From assembly GCA_963748295.1 (NCBI GenBank), contig CAVVIH010000005.1:986117-1050116 (forward strand): a stretch of DNA of 64,000 nt, in the 5' to 3' direction. A program made the translations under genes and the position numbers. Shown piece after piece: positions 56,656 to 64,000 of the stretch. Source of the DNA: CAVVIH01 sp963748295 (GTDB lineage: Bacteria; Acidobacteriota; Vicinamibacteria; Vicinamibacterales; 2-12-FULL-66-21). A model generated the notes under the pieces. It was not told the DNA's origin. It searched no databases and saw only the letters and a list, made by a program, of their open reading frames with translations. Every line of letters starts with the position of its first letter. The stretch's first letter is position 1.

Positions 56656-57159
56656 ATGAGTGAGTCAGGGATTGAAGCCGAGTCAGTGGAACTCAGCGAT
56701 CCGAATGGTGTGCCGACGCAGAGAGTCGGCGCGCCCCTGCTGAGCAGAACGCCCAACTGGGTGTCGCTTGAGATCCCTGCCGACTGGTTCTGGAAAGAGA
56801 GTTTCACACTTCTTGCTCCGGATGGCTCAGCAAACGTCATCGCCAGTACCGAACCGCTCGACCCTGGCATCTCCCTCGACCAATACGCCGAGATCCAGGG
56901 GGACCTACTCAGCAAGGAGTTCCCTCAGTACCAGCAGTTCCGTTTCGAGCCAGCGATGATCGAAGGTGTGGCGGAGGCCCGACTGCGCGAGTTTGCCTGG
57001 ACCCCGGATGACGGTGAGCGTATCCATCAGATTCAGGTCTACGCCGTACGTGACAGCCGTGGGATCACCGCTACGGCCACGACGCCGGAGTCGGCTTGGG
57101 AGCCAAATCGTCATCATCTGCAGCAGGCGATCTTCTCTCTCGTGGTTGACCCGACATGA
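56656..57159 (+). CDS. DcrB-like (DUF1795-type) protein
   Basis: 167 residues, no signal peptide. It begins with a short acidic leader and then a beta domain with NWVSLEIPADWFWKESFTLL, SLDQYAEIQGDLLSKEFPQY and a closing HHLQQAIFSLVVDP. This resembles DUF1795/DcrB and PsbP-like folds. The stop overlaps the start of the 914-residue gene (ATGA), so they are co-translated. DcrB-like proteins in other systems occur next to toxin or secretion genes; no toxin is evident here. The match is by pattern only. Confidence 0.6.
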   Translation: MSESGIEAESVELSDPNGVPTQRVGAPLLSRTPNWVSLEIPADWFWKESFTLLAPDGSANVIASTEPLDPGISLDQYAEIQGDLLSKEFPQYQQFRFEPAMIEGVAEARLREFAWTPDDGERIHQIQVYAVRDSRGITATATTPESAWEPNRHHLQQAIFSLVVDPT

Positions 57160-59900
57160 GCACACCCCTATTGCACCCCCCAATCGAGGACGACTATCCG
57201 GATGCTGTGCTGACGGACCAGCTGACGCGGTGGTCACGAATGAGCTCCTGGGCCGAGGCCTCGTCCTTCGCGCAGGCACTCGCGGATCGCGACAGCCGGA
57301 ACGAATCGCGGTTACGAAACGCCGCCGAGGCTGCAGAACGGGCGGGGGACGACAGGACTTGTGTGGTTCGCCTTCAGGCCCTCTCCGCTCTCGTGGAGCT
57401 CACTCCGGACGACTGGATACGCTGGGTCACGGCCTTGCTTCGCTTGACGGCAAATGCCCAAGCGGCCTTCCTGCTGTCGCGCTCCCGCCTGGCTGGATCC
57501 TCACAATGGGGTGAGCTGGACTTCGCATCACGGGCTTGGCGGGAGTTGCAAGTCAGAACGTCCGCGAGTGAAGCAAACGAGGCGGAGTCTGAGTGGCAGC
57601 GCCAACGTGCGTGGTCTGCACTGTTGGCCATGGTGCCACTGGCGCAGGACGAGACGGCGGCGCGTCAGCTCCTCAACCGGATGTGGGAGTGGCGTTCGTC
57701 GGACGAAATGTCGCTGGGGTCGCCGACTTTCGACGCATTCGTGGCGGCCACGCAGCAACTCGCGAGCAATGTCCCGGAGTGCCGCGGCCTTGCTGCGCTG
57801 ATGTTGGCCCGAGACGAGCCGCAGTGGACCCTGCAGGTCCGACCGTTGGACCCCAAGGACGTCGACCTTGTGCAGGCGCGTTTCCACGCCCACTGGGCCC
57901 GCCAGGAGTTCCAGCTTGCGATGATAGAAGGTGAACGGTTCGCGTCCCTGGGCGGCTCGTCATTGCTGAAAATGCCGGTCGAGAACGTCATCCGCTTTCA
58001 GTGGGCACGCACGTTGACTGAAGTGGGGCGACTCCACGAGGCCGAGGAAGCGTGCGCCGTGGCGTTGGAGCCACTACGTGTCCTCGACCGGGACCTGTCT
58101 GCACAGCTGAAAGCGCGTGAAAGCAGCTCGGCTCCTGACCAGGGCACACCTGCTGCGAGTGAGCTCGCGCAGCTGCAGGACCATTGGAGGCTGGTTCGGC
58201 AGCTGCGCTGCCTGTACGCGATCGAGCGAGGCCGCACCGCCTACCTACGCGGAAGATTCGATGAGGCTTGGCCGCAGTTCCTTGCCGTGGCGAAGTTGGA
58301 CCACGAAGTGCTCGACATCCACACGCGTATCAGTCTCGCCCACCTAGGTGTGATTACCGCGCCAGATCTGAGGTCCGCAGCGCGGGAGTTGGTCAAGCTG
58401 GACACCTTCACGGAGAAAATCGATGCGGTGATGGGTGGTCAGCTTGATACGGCCCTCATCGAGGGATGCCTGTGGGTGTCGGGTCGATGGGAGTCATCGG
58501 ACGGAACATGGGATGCCCTGGCTGATTCCGGACTCGACAAACACGAGGCATCGGCGCTTCGCCGCGCGCGGAGCCGCGCACTGGTGCGTGCTCGCGAACT
58601 GCTGGCTGCAGTCGGGGATCAGGTGGGTGTGGCACAGCAGATGCGCGCGGCGCTACTGGCCGGTGATGAGCTTCAGGCTGAGGCGTTGGCGGCACACCTG
58701 CCCGCTGACCTCGCCCAACGGTGGGACGGGCGAGTCCTCCAAGCCGTCCTCGAACTACAGGCAGGGCGTGACCTCGGTGCGCTCAAGCTCCTCCGCTCGG
58801 TGATGGCAGAGCGACGATTCGACACCGATCTGCGCGTGCTCTATGCGCATGCTGCTCTCCTGGCAGGCCACGCGGAAGAGGCTGCTCAGGAATGTCTGGA
58901 GATTGTCGAAATGGTTCCAGAGCACATCATGGCGAGAGTTGTGCGTGCAGAGTGCGCCTTCGAGTTGGCCTTGCGAAGCGATCGAGGTGCTGCCCCTCAA
59001 GCCTTGGGAGAGCCCGAAGGCCGAACGGCTGAGGCAGTCGCCATGGAGAACGTGCAGGAACTGATCCTTGCGGTCGCCGACTACCACGAGGCAGCGCGTC
59101 TCGACTACCGCACCAAGGAGTTCCTGCGGCTCGGCTACACACATGACGGTCAGCCCTCGGGGTCGGACTTCCTGACGCCACGCCAAGTGATGCAGGTTTG
59201 TCGTCGCGGACTCCACGCGGCGGTTATTGCCCAAGAGGGCCTGGATCGGCTCGGCCTTCGGCGTGATCGTCAGCTCGAACGACAGGCAGCACATCTGGTG
59301 CGCTATATGCGGGCCCATAGACCGCATCGTGTGTGTGAGAGCTGCAAACGGCCTCACCCAAGTTGGTTGGCGGAGCGGCTGCACCGGGGATGGCACCTGC
59401 TCAATCGCGATGAGGCCGCTCGGTTGTCCCACCTGATGACCGGATACCGGTGGGCAAGCCGCCGGCGCTTCGCTCGGTTCGTATTGCTCGTGACGATGGG
59501 AGTGGTCCTCAGCGGAGCTGTTCTCTTCGACGTGGGGCAGATCAACGAAAGGGTCGACGGCCTGGCAATGACGACTGTGCGCGTTGCCGTGTTGGCTGCA
59601 GGCCTGGTCCTGATCTTGATCCCCTTCGTGCGTACGGTGAAAGTTGGCGTCTTCGAGGTTCACCGCCCGGACCGCGCCCCACCGATCAACGGCCGCTCCA
59701 AGGCGTTGCGTGCCAGCGTGGTGCTCCAGCGCAATGCCCTCCTCGCCGCTACCTCATCAGTCGTGCCGAGCATGTCCGCGAAGTTGGAGGAGCCTGGCCG
59801 CCCTTCGAGCGGCGTCCCACTGTCCGAGCCCGAGTCCCCATTTCGCCACGGAGGCACTGACGCCCTGGACAGGCAGCAGAAAAGCGATGTCCCCATTTAG
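57156..59900 (+). CDS. large helical-repeat membrane protein, 914 aa
   Basis: Residues about 1-720 are almost entirely alpha-helical, with TPR-like spacing (GRLHEAEEACAVALEPLRVL, RGRFDEAWPQFLAVAKLDHE, HAALLAGHAEEAAQECLEIV). A CxxC pair (727-730, VCESCKRPHPSW) precedes two membrane segments (about 774-793 FVLLVTMGVVLSGAVLF, and about 810-830 VAVLAAGLVLILIPFV). The tail is polar. The protein probably scaffolds partners at the membrane. No enzyme motif was found. Codon use looks like its neighbours. The last about 21 codons lie in a tandem repeat that supplies the stop. Confidence 0.65.
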   Translation: MSTPLLHPPIEDDYPDAVLTDQLTRWSRMSSWAEASSFAQALADRDSRNESRLRNAAEAAERAGDDRTCVVRLQALSALVELTPDDWIRWVTALLRLTANAQAAFLLSRSRLAGSSQWGELDFASRAWRELQVRTSASEANEAESEWQRQRAWSALLAMVPLAQDETAARQLLNRMWEWRSSDEMSLGSPTFDAFVAATQQLASNVPECRGLAALMLARDEPQWTLQVRPLDPKDVDLVQARFHAHWARQEFQLAMIEGERFASLGGSSLLKMPVENVIRFQWARTLTEVGRLHEAEEACAVALEPLRVLDRDLSAQLKARESSSAPDQGTPAASELAQLQDHWRLVRQLRCLYAIERGRTAYLRGRFDEAWPQFLAVAKLDHEVLDIHTRISLAHLGVITAPDLRSAARELVKLDTFTEKIDAVMGGQLDTALIEGCLWVSGRWESSDGTWDALADSGLDKHEASALRRARSRALVRARELLAAVGDQVGVAQQMRAALLAGDELQAEALAAHLPADLAQRWDGRVLQAVLELQAGRDLGALKLLRSVMAERRFDTDLRVLYAHAALLAGHAEEAAQECLEIVEMVPEHIMARVVRAECAFELALRSDRGAAPQALGEPEGRTAEAVAMENVQELILAVADYHEAARLDYRTKEFLRLGYTHDGQPSGSDFLTPRQVMQVCRRGLHAAVIAQEGLDRLGLRRDRQLERQAAHLVRYMRAHRPHRVCESCKRPHPSWLAERLHRGWHLLNRDEAARLSHLMTGYRWASRRRFARFVLLVTMGVVLSGAVLFDVGQINERVDGLAMTTVRVAVLAAGLVLILIPFVRTVKVGVFEVHRPDRAPPINGRSKALRASVVLQRNALLAATSSVVPSMSAKLEEPGRPSSGVPLSEPESPFRHGGTDALDRQQKSDVPI

Positions 59901-59944
59901 CCCCAGAGGCACTGACACCCTGGGCATGCAGCAGAAAGCGATCA
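59835..59944. repeat. 55-bp tandem repeat across a stop codon
   Basis: Two copies (59835-59889, 59890-59944) share most bases, for example TCCCCATTT at the start and GAGGCACTGAC in the middle. In the second copy TTCG reads TTAG, which forms the stop of the 914-residue gene. The repeat probably reflects a local duplication or a dispersed element at the end of the gene. Confidence 0.75.
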
Positions 59945-60007
59945 GGGCTAGCGGGCGCCCTGGTTTGACCACGCCTGTGATGGGCACCCCTAGGATCTGG
60001 TGTCACC

Positions 60008-60676
60008 ATGGCTATCCAGATCACACCGAGCATCCTCAACGCCGACCTGTCCCGCCTGGCAGACGAGGTCGGCCGGATCCCGAGCGCCGACTGGGTGCAC
60101 GTCGACGTGATGGACAACCACTTCGTTCCCAACCTGACCATCGGGCTACCGGTCTTCGAGAGCCTCGCGAAGTCGACCGAATTGCCGTTGGACGCGCACC
60201 TGATGATCGAGGACCCCGACCGCTGGGCACCGGCGTACGCCGAAGCAGGTGCCGGCTCGGTGACGTTCCATGCCGAGGCCGCGCAGGCGCCGGTGCGTCT
60301 CGCCCGCGAGCTGCGCGCGAAGGGTGCCAGGGCCGGGATGGCGCTCAAGCCAGACACACCGGTCGAGCCGTTCGCCGACATGCTGGGCGAGCTCGACATG
60401 CTCCTGGTGATGACCGTGGAGCCTGGGTTCGGCGGCCAGAAGTTCCTCGACCTGTGCCTGCCCAAGATCCGACGGGCCCGTGAGCTGATCTCCGCTGCCG
60501 GCCTCGAGGTCTGGTTGCAGGTGGACGGCGGGGTCTCGCTGGAGACCATCGAGCGTTGTGCCGAGGCCGGGGCCGATGTGTTCGTCGCCGGTTCGGCTGT
60601 CTACTCCGCAGCGGACCCCGACTCGATGGTGGCCGAGCTGCGCGCCACCGCCCAGGGTGCGTCCCAGGGCGGCTGA
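60008..60676 (+). CDS. rpe: ribulose-phosphate 3-epimerase
   Basis: 222 residues. Family blocks are ITPSILNADLSRLADEV, WVHVDVMDNHFVPNLTIG, LDAHLMIEDPDRW, MTVEPGFGGQKF and VDGGVSLETI. It interconverts ribulose-5-phosphate and xylulose-5-phosphate in the pentose phosphate pathway. In actinobacteria it normally follows rsmB; here the DcrB-like/914-residue pair and a repeat lie between. Confidence 0.95.
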   Translation: MAIQITPSILNADLSRLADEVGRIPSADWVHVDVMDNHFVPNLTIGLPVFESLAKSTELPLDAHLMIEDPDRWAPAYAEAGAGSVTFHAEAAQAPVRLARELRAKGARAGMALKPDTPVEPFADMLGELDMLLVMTVEPGFGGQKFLDLCLPKIRRARELISAAGLEVWLQVDGGVSLETIERCAEAGADVFVAGSAVYSAADPDSMVAELRATAQGASQGG

Positions 60677-60818
60677 CTCTCCCCCTTAGAGGAACCGCAG
60701 ATTCCGGGCAAAAGGTGCGTGACCCGGGGCACAGTCGCTCGTTGGGGCTGCAACGCCGCCTGGTGCTCCGGCCGACCGGAGCCTTGGACCTCGGGCGGCC
60801 CGGGCAAGGAGAACCTGA

Positions 60819-62276
60819 GTGCGACTGCGCATCCCCACATCCCTGGCAGCCGCTGCGGCTGCCGTCATCGCGTTCGGCCTCGCTGCGCCGATGGCCGCCA
60901 GTGCCGCCCCCGGGCAGGCCGACCTGTCGCCGTACCTCACCAAGCAGCTCAGCTCCCTGACGGGCAAGACCACGGTCCTGGTGCACGGAGGGACCCTCGC
61001 TGACGCCAACCGCGCCGTGTCGGCCACCGGCATGACGAAGACCGTCACGTTCCGCAAGATCGGCGTTGTCGGCGCACGCGGCACCAAGACCCAGATCCAG
61101 GCCCTGCGCACCAAGAGCGGCGTGGAGTACGTCGAGGCCGGCGCGCAGCCGATCCGCTTCTTCCAGGACACCTCCAACAAGGCGACCCGCGGCTACGAGG
61201 CGACCCAGACGGTCACCGGGGCGGACGGCAGCCTGCTCACCGGCAAGGGCGTCTCGGTCGCAGTCATCGACTCCGGAGTCGACCCGACCCACCCCTACCT
61301 CAAGCAGAGCGGCGGTGGCAGCGCCGTCGTCGCCAACCTGAAGACCCTGTGCGACCCGACCGAGAGCCTGTGCAGCGTCCAGAACGTGCCCAACTCCGTC
61401 GACACCGACACCCTGTCCGTCGGCGGCCACGGCACCCACGTGAACGGGATCGTCGCCGGACGCCCGACGACGCTGACCTCCGGGGAGAAGCTGCAGGGCG
61501 CCGCCCCCGGGGCCAAGCTGGTCTCGCTCTCCACTGGTGCCGGGATCGTGATCCTCGGCGCCGACGCGGCCCTGAACTGGGTCCTGGAGAACCACAAGGC
61601 ACCTTGTGGTGCGGGCGTATCAGCGGCCACCTGCCCGCCGATCAAGGTCACCAACAACTCCTACGGCCCCTCCGGCGGCGGTGCGTTCGACCCGAACTCG
61701 GCGACCGTGAAGCTGCAGCGCGCGCTCGCGGCCGAGGGTGTCGTGACGGTGTGGGCGAACGGCAACGACGGCGGCGACGGCTCCGCCAGCCTGTCCAACC
61801 CACCTGGGATGGACCCGACCGGCGGGATCGTCTCCGTCGCGTCGTACAACGACCTGGACAACGGAACCCGCGACGGCAAGGTCTCGGAGTTCTCTTCGCG
61901 CGGCAAGTCCGGCGACCAGTCGACCTACCCCGACATCTCGGCGCCGGGCGAGAACATCACCTCCTCGTGCCGCCTCTACCTGGTGATCTGCTCGACCGGC
62001 CTGGACCCACGCAACGGTCCCGGGCCGCTGGACATCGGCACCTTCAACACGATCAGCGGCACCTCGATGGCGGCACCGCACATTGCCGGCATCGCCGCCC
62101 AGCTGTTCCAGGCCAACCCGTCGGCGACCCCGACCCAGGTCGAGAACGCGATGAAGACCACTGCCTACAAGTACGCGGACGGTGCGGCCTACGAGAGTGG
62201 TCCGGTGGGCACCACCAGCTTCGACAAGGGCTACGGCCTCGTCGACGTGGTGGCTGCCGCGGCAGCGGTGCGCTGA
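60819..62276 (+). CDS. secreted subtilisin-like serine protease (S8)
   Basis: 485 residues; the GTG start gives a signal peptide (RIPTSLAAAAAAVIAFGLAA). A propeptide-like region (about 30-115) is followed by the catalytic domain: Asp in VSVAVIDSGVDPTHPYL, His in GGHGTHVNGIVAGR, Asn region in KVTNNSYGPSG and Ser in ISGTSMAAPHIAGIAAQ. It is unrelated in detail to the subtilase at 7.6-9.1 kb. Probably an extracellular protease. Confidence 0.93.
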   Translation: MRLRIPTSLAAAAAAVIAFGLAAPMAASAAPGQADLSPYLTKQLSSLTGKTTVLVHGGTLADANRAVSATGMTKTVTFRKIGVVGARGTKTQIQALRTKSGVEYVEAGAQPIRFFQDTSNKATRGYEATQTVTGADGSLLTGKGVSVAVIDSGVDPTHPYLKQSGGGSAVVANLKTLCDPTESLCSVQNVPNSVDTDTLSVGGHGTHVNGIVAGRPTTLTSGEKLQGAAPGAKLVSLSTGAGIVILGADAALNWVLENHKAPCGAGVSAATCPPIKVTNNSYGPSGGGAFDPNSATVKLQRALAAEGVVTVWANGNDGGDGSASLSNPPGMDPTGGIVSVASYNDLDNGTRDGKVSEFSSRGKSGDQSTYPDISAPGENITSSCRLYLVICSTGLDPRNGPGPLDIGTFNTISGTSMAAPHIAGIAAQLFQANPSATPTQVENAMKTTAYKYADGAAYESGPVGTTSFDKGYGLVDVVAAAAAVR

Positions 62277-62312
62277 CCGGATTACCCCCGAGTTGGAGCT
62301 CGGTGCCGTTGC

Positions 62313-63200
62313 TCAGACGGCACCGAGCTTCTCGGGGTTGCGGATGGCGTGCAGCGCCGTGATCTGGTCGCCCTCGACGCTGACGAAGATGACGCCGTCG
62401 ATGCCCTCCGGGTTGTTCGCCACGATGGCGGCCTCCCCGTTGACCTGCCGCAGCTCGAACCCGATCTGGGCGCTCTCGGGCTTGCCCAGCGCACCGGCCA
62501 GCCAGCGCAGCACCTTGTCGGCCCCACGGATCGGCCGCAGCGCCGCCTGCCTGAGCCCGCCGCCGTCGGTGACGAGAACGACGTCCGGGGCGAGGACCTC
62601 CATCAGCGAGGTGATGTCACCGCCGCTGGCAGCCGCCATGAAGTGTTCGGTGATCTCGCGGTGCCGCTCCTGGTCGACGACCTGGCGCGGCCGCCGGGCC
62701 TGCACGTGCGACCGGGCGCGATGGACCAGCTGTCGCACCGCCGCCGGGCTCCGGTCGAGTGCCTCGGCCACCTCCGGCGCGGCCAGGCCGAACACCTCGG
62801 TGAGCACGAACGCGGCACGCTCGAGCGGGCTCAGCGACTCCAGCACGATCAGCATTGCCATGGACACCTCGTCGGCCAGCTGGGCCGCCGCAGCACCGTC
62901 GGCGCGGGGGTCCGGGTCGCTCGCGACGGGCTCTGGCAGCCAGGGTCCGACGTAGCTCTCGCGCCGCGTGGCCAGCGTGCGCAGCCGGTTGAGTGCGAGC
63001 CGGGTGGTGATCGTGAGCAGATAGGCCCGAGGTTGGCCGATCGTGTCGTGGTCGACACCAGACCAGCGGATCCAGGCCTCCTGTACGACGTCCTCGGCCT
63101 CCACCCGACTGGCCAGGATCCGGTACGCCGCCCCGATCAGCGTCGAGCGGTGCTCCTCGAACGCCTGCGTCGCGTCGGGTTGGACAGGATCGGTCGTCAT
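62313..63200 (-). CDS. ECF41-type sigma factor with SnoaL-like C-terminal domain
   Basis: 295 residues. Region 2 (AYRILASRVEAEDVVQEAWI) and region 4 (LSPLERAAFVLTEVFGLAAP, RSPAAVRQLVHRARSHVQAR) are followed by a SnoaL-like domain (EITEHFMAAASGGDITSLME ...). ECF41 landmarks are seen: WLPEP in the linker and NPEKL near the end. In this group the C-terminal domain controls the sigma factor instead of a separate anti-sigma. It starts 16 bases after the carboxymuconolactone-decarboxylase gene, with a GAGGAGG site, which is the typical ECF41 partnership. Confidence 0.92.
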   Translation of the reverse strand: MTTDPVQPDATQAFEEHRSTLIGAAYRILASRVEAEDVVQEAWIRWSGVDHDTIGQPRAYLLTITTRLALNRLRTLATRRESYVGPWLPEPVASDPDPRADGAAAAQLADEVSMAMLIVLESLSPLERAAFVLTEVFGLAAPEVAEALDRSPAAVRQLVHRARSHVQARRPRQVVDQERHREITEHFMAAASGGDITSLMEVLAPDVVLVTDGGGLRQAALRPIRGADKVLRWLAGALGKPESAQIGFELRQVNGEAAIVANNPEGIDGVIFVSVEGDQITALHAIRNPEKLGAV

Positions 63201-63216
63201 CAGGTCCTCCTCCTTG

Positions 63217-63801
63217 TCAGCGAGGCGCCAGGTCGCACTGGTTCTTGAACCCCTGGCTGGTCAGCCCGAGCGCTGAGTTGGTCCGGGAGAAGAGATTCTC
63301 CGCCGAGATTGTCGCAGTCAGCTCGACCAGCTGGGCGTCGTCGAGGTCGGCGCGCAGCGCCTCGACCATCTCGTCGGTGACCGTCGGGGGAGTCGCGGTC
63401 ATCGCCTCGGCGTACTCGAGGACCTTGCGCTCCAGCGGGGTGTAGACGTCGCTGTCCCGCCAGCGGGTCACCTGCTCGAGCTTCTCGATCTGCATTCCAT
63501 TGGTCCGGGACATGTAGTAGCCGAAGTCCATGCACCAGCTGCAGCCGATCTGGCTCGCGACCGAGAGGTTGGCGAGCTCCTTGAGGCCGTCCTCGAGCGC
63601 GGACCACTTCTGCGAGGCCATCCCGAAGCGAGTGACAGCGGTCAGCACCTTGCGCTGGTGGAGCATCGCCAGCATGGGCTCGGCCTCGAGACCGAACTGA
63701 CGTCGCGAGTACGCCTTCATGATCGTGGCGAGCAGGCTGCCCGGGTGCTCCAGGGGAACGCGGGCGGTCTCGGGTGAGCTGGTCTGAGTGGTGGTCGTCA
63801 T
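63217..63801 (-). CDS. carboxymuconolactone decarboxylase-family protein (AhpD-like)
   Basis: 194 residues; AAGGAGGCC before the ATG at 63801. The AhpD-like CxxC motif is in IGCSWCMDFGYY, with helical neighbours (GLKELANLSVASQ, VLEYAEAMTATPPTVTDEMV). Such proteins act in peroxide or redox-linked reactions and are usual targets and partners of ECF41 sigma factors. Its promoter region carries an ECF41-like motif and a series of repeats. Confidence 0.9.
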   Translation of the reverse strand: MTTTTQTSSPETARVPLEHPGSLLATIMKAYSRRQFGLEAEPMLAMLHQRKVLTAVTRFGMASQKWSALEDGLKELANLSVASQIGCSWCMDFGYYMSRTNGMQIEKLEQVTRWRDSDVYTPLERKVLEYAEAMTATPPTVTDEMVEALRADLDDAQLVELTATISAENLFSRTNSALGLTSQGFKNQCDLAPR

Positions 63802-63840
63802 GACTGGCCTCCTTGGTGGTGGGTCCGTGTTTGCGAGTAG

Positions 63841-63867
63841 GACCCGCCGGCAGAGTCAGGTGTGACA
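63841..63867 (-). promoter_or_regulatory. ECF41-like promoter of the decarboxylase/sigma operon
   Basis: Read on the minus strand: TGTCACA at 63867-63861, then 16 bases, then GGTC at 63844-63841. The known ECF41 motif is TGTCACA with 16-base spacing to CGTC, so 10 of 11 bases match. The start codon is about 40 bases further on. This implies the sigma factor activates its own operon. Confidence 0.65.
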
Positions 63868-63936
63868 TCTGGCTGTGGCATCGGGACTGTGACATCGGGC
63901 CTGTGACATCGGGCCTGTGACATCGGGCCCGTGACG
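63861..63936. repeat. 14-bp tandem repeats carrying the TGTCACA motif
   Basis: TGTGACA, or a one- or two-base variant, starts at 63861, 63874, 63888, 63902, 63916 and about 63930, 13-14 bases apart, usually followed by TCGGGCC. The minus strand therefore carries up to six -35-like TGTCACA elements in a row upstream of the decarboxylase gene. Confidence 0.8.
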
Positions 63937-64000
63937 TCGGTGAGCGATGTCACGAGGCCGCGCGGCCCCCGCTGTGGCAGACTTGCGGTGACGAGTGAAG

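Noticed and set aside
60677..60818. Possible riboswitch or leader before the secreted subtilase
   Set aside because: Only 142 bases, no recognisable conserved structure; likely a plain promoter region.
63861..63936. Possible CRISPR or origin iterons
   Set aside because: 14-bp period, no spacers, no replication gene; the motif matches the ECF41 -35 element better.
49684..64000. Right part as a horizontally acquired island in an acidobacterium
   Set aside because: It is a core housekeeping block beginning mid-metK with no integration features; chimera is simpler.

Overview
The window is GC-rich, gene-dense bacterial DNA from two unrelated sources joined inside a gene. Bases 1 to about 49,680 look like an acidobacterium (Vicinamibacteria-like). 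They carry PadR regulators paired with long acidobacterial orphan ABC permeases (ADOP type), a carboxypeptidase-regulatory/TonB-dependent receptor, a TPR-tailed Ser/Thr kinase, and sigma/kinase and secreted-hydrolase genes typical of that phylum. From about 49,685 to the end the DNA looks like an actinobacterium (Nocardioides-like). It starts in the 3' part of metK and continues with a helicase-motif-less priA, def, fmt, rsmB and rpe, the core gene order of that phylum. A secreted dipeptidase runs in frame into metK at the join, so an assembly or library chimera is the simplest explanation.

Layout, left part. (1) 0.3-9.4 kb: a frameshifted membrane protein, a sigma factor, a membrane-GAF-kinase protein, two unknown proteins, a trypsin-like protease, a subtilase and a stand-alone propeptide-like protein. 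(2) 9.5-12.8 kb: a low-GC perforin-like (MACPF) gene and a truncated IS3-family element, bracketed by a directly repeated piece of the 3' end of the kinase gene that follows. (3) 12.4-17.8 kb: TPR kinase, 25-bp tandem repeats, an ECF sigma factor with a small membrane partner, a 46-bp nested palindrome, two small membrane proteins, a macrodomain and 3-methyladenine glycosylase. (4) 17.8-33.1 kb: secreted or membrane hydrolases (amidohydrolase, Tat-exported M24 peptidase, BNR protein, SGNH hydrolase, M19 dipeptidase, M48 peptidase), a BACON-repeat lipoprotein and a GntP-type transporter. (5) 33.1-40.2 kb: TonB-dependent receptor, small unknown genes, a second amidohydrolase and a RodZ-like protein. 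(6) 40.4-48.8 kb: ADOP / PadR / DPP4-like peptidase / PadR / ADOP, with clear PadR-type operators.

Right part. The core metK-priA-def-fmt-rsmB-rpe block is interrupted by a reductase-like gene, a YjbR-family gene and a two-gene cassette (DcrB-like protein plus a 914-residue helical-repeat membrane protein). It is followed by a secreted subtilase and an ECF41-type sigma factor with its carboxymuconolactone-decarboxylase partner. A row of 14-bp repeats lies upstream of that pair and carries a TGTCACA -35 motif.

Reading frames are broken very often in 0.3-12 kb, occasionally in 29-49.5 kb, and again in priA just after the join. This uneven pattern suggests low-coverage long-read sequence at least as much as true pseudogenes. 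Frameshifted genes are therefore annotated as single loci. No tRNA, rRNA, CRISPR array or prophage was recognised.
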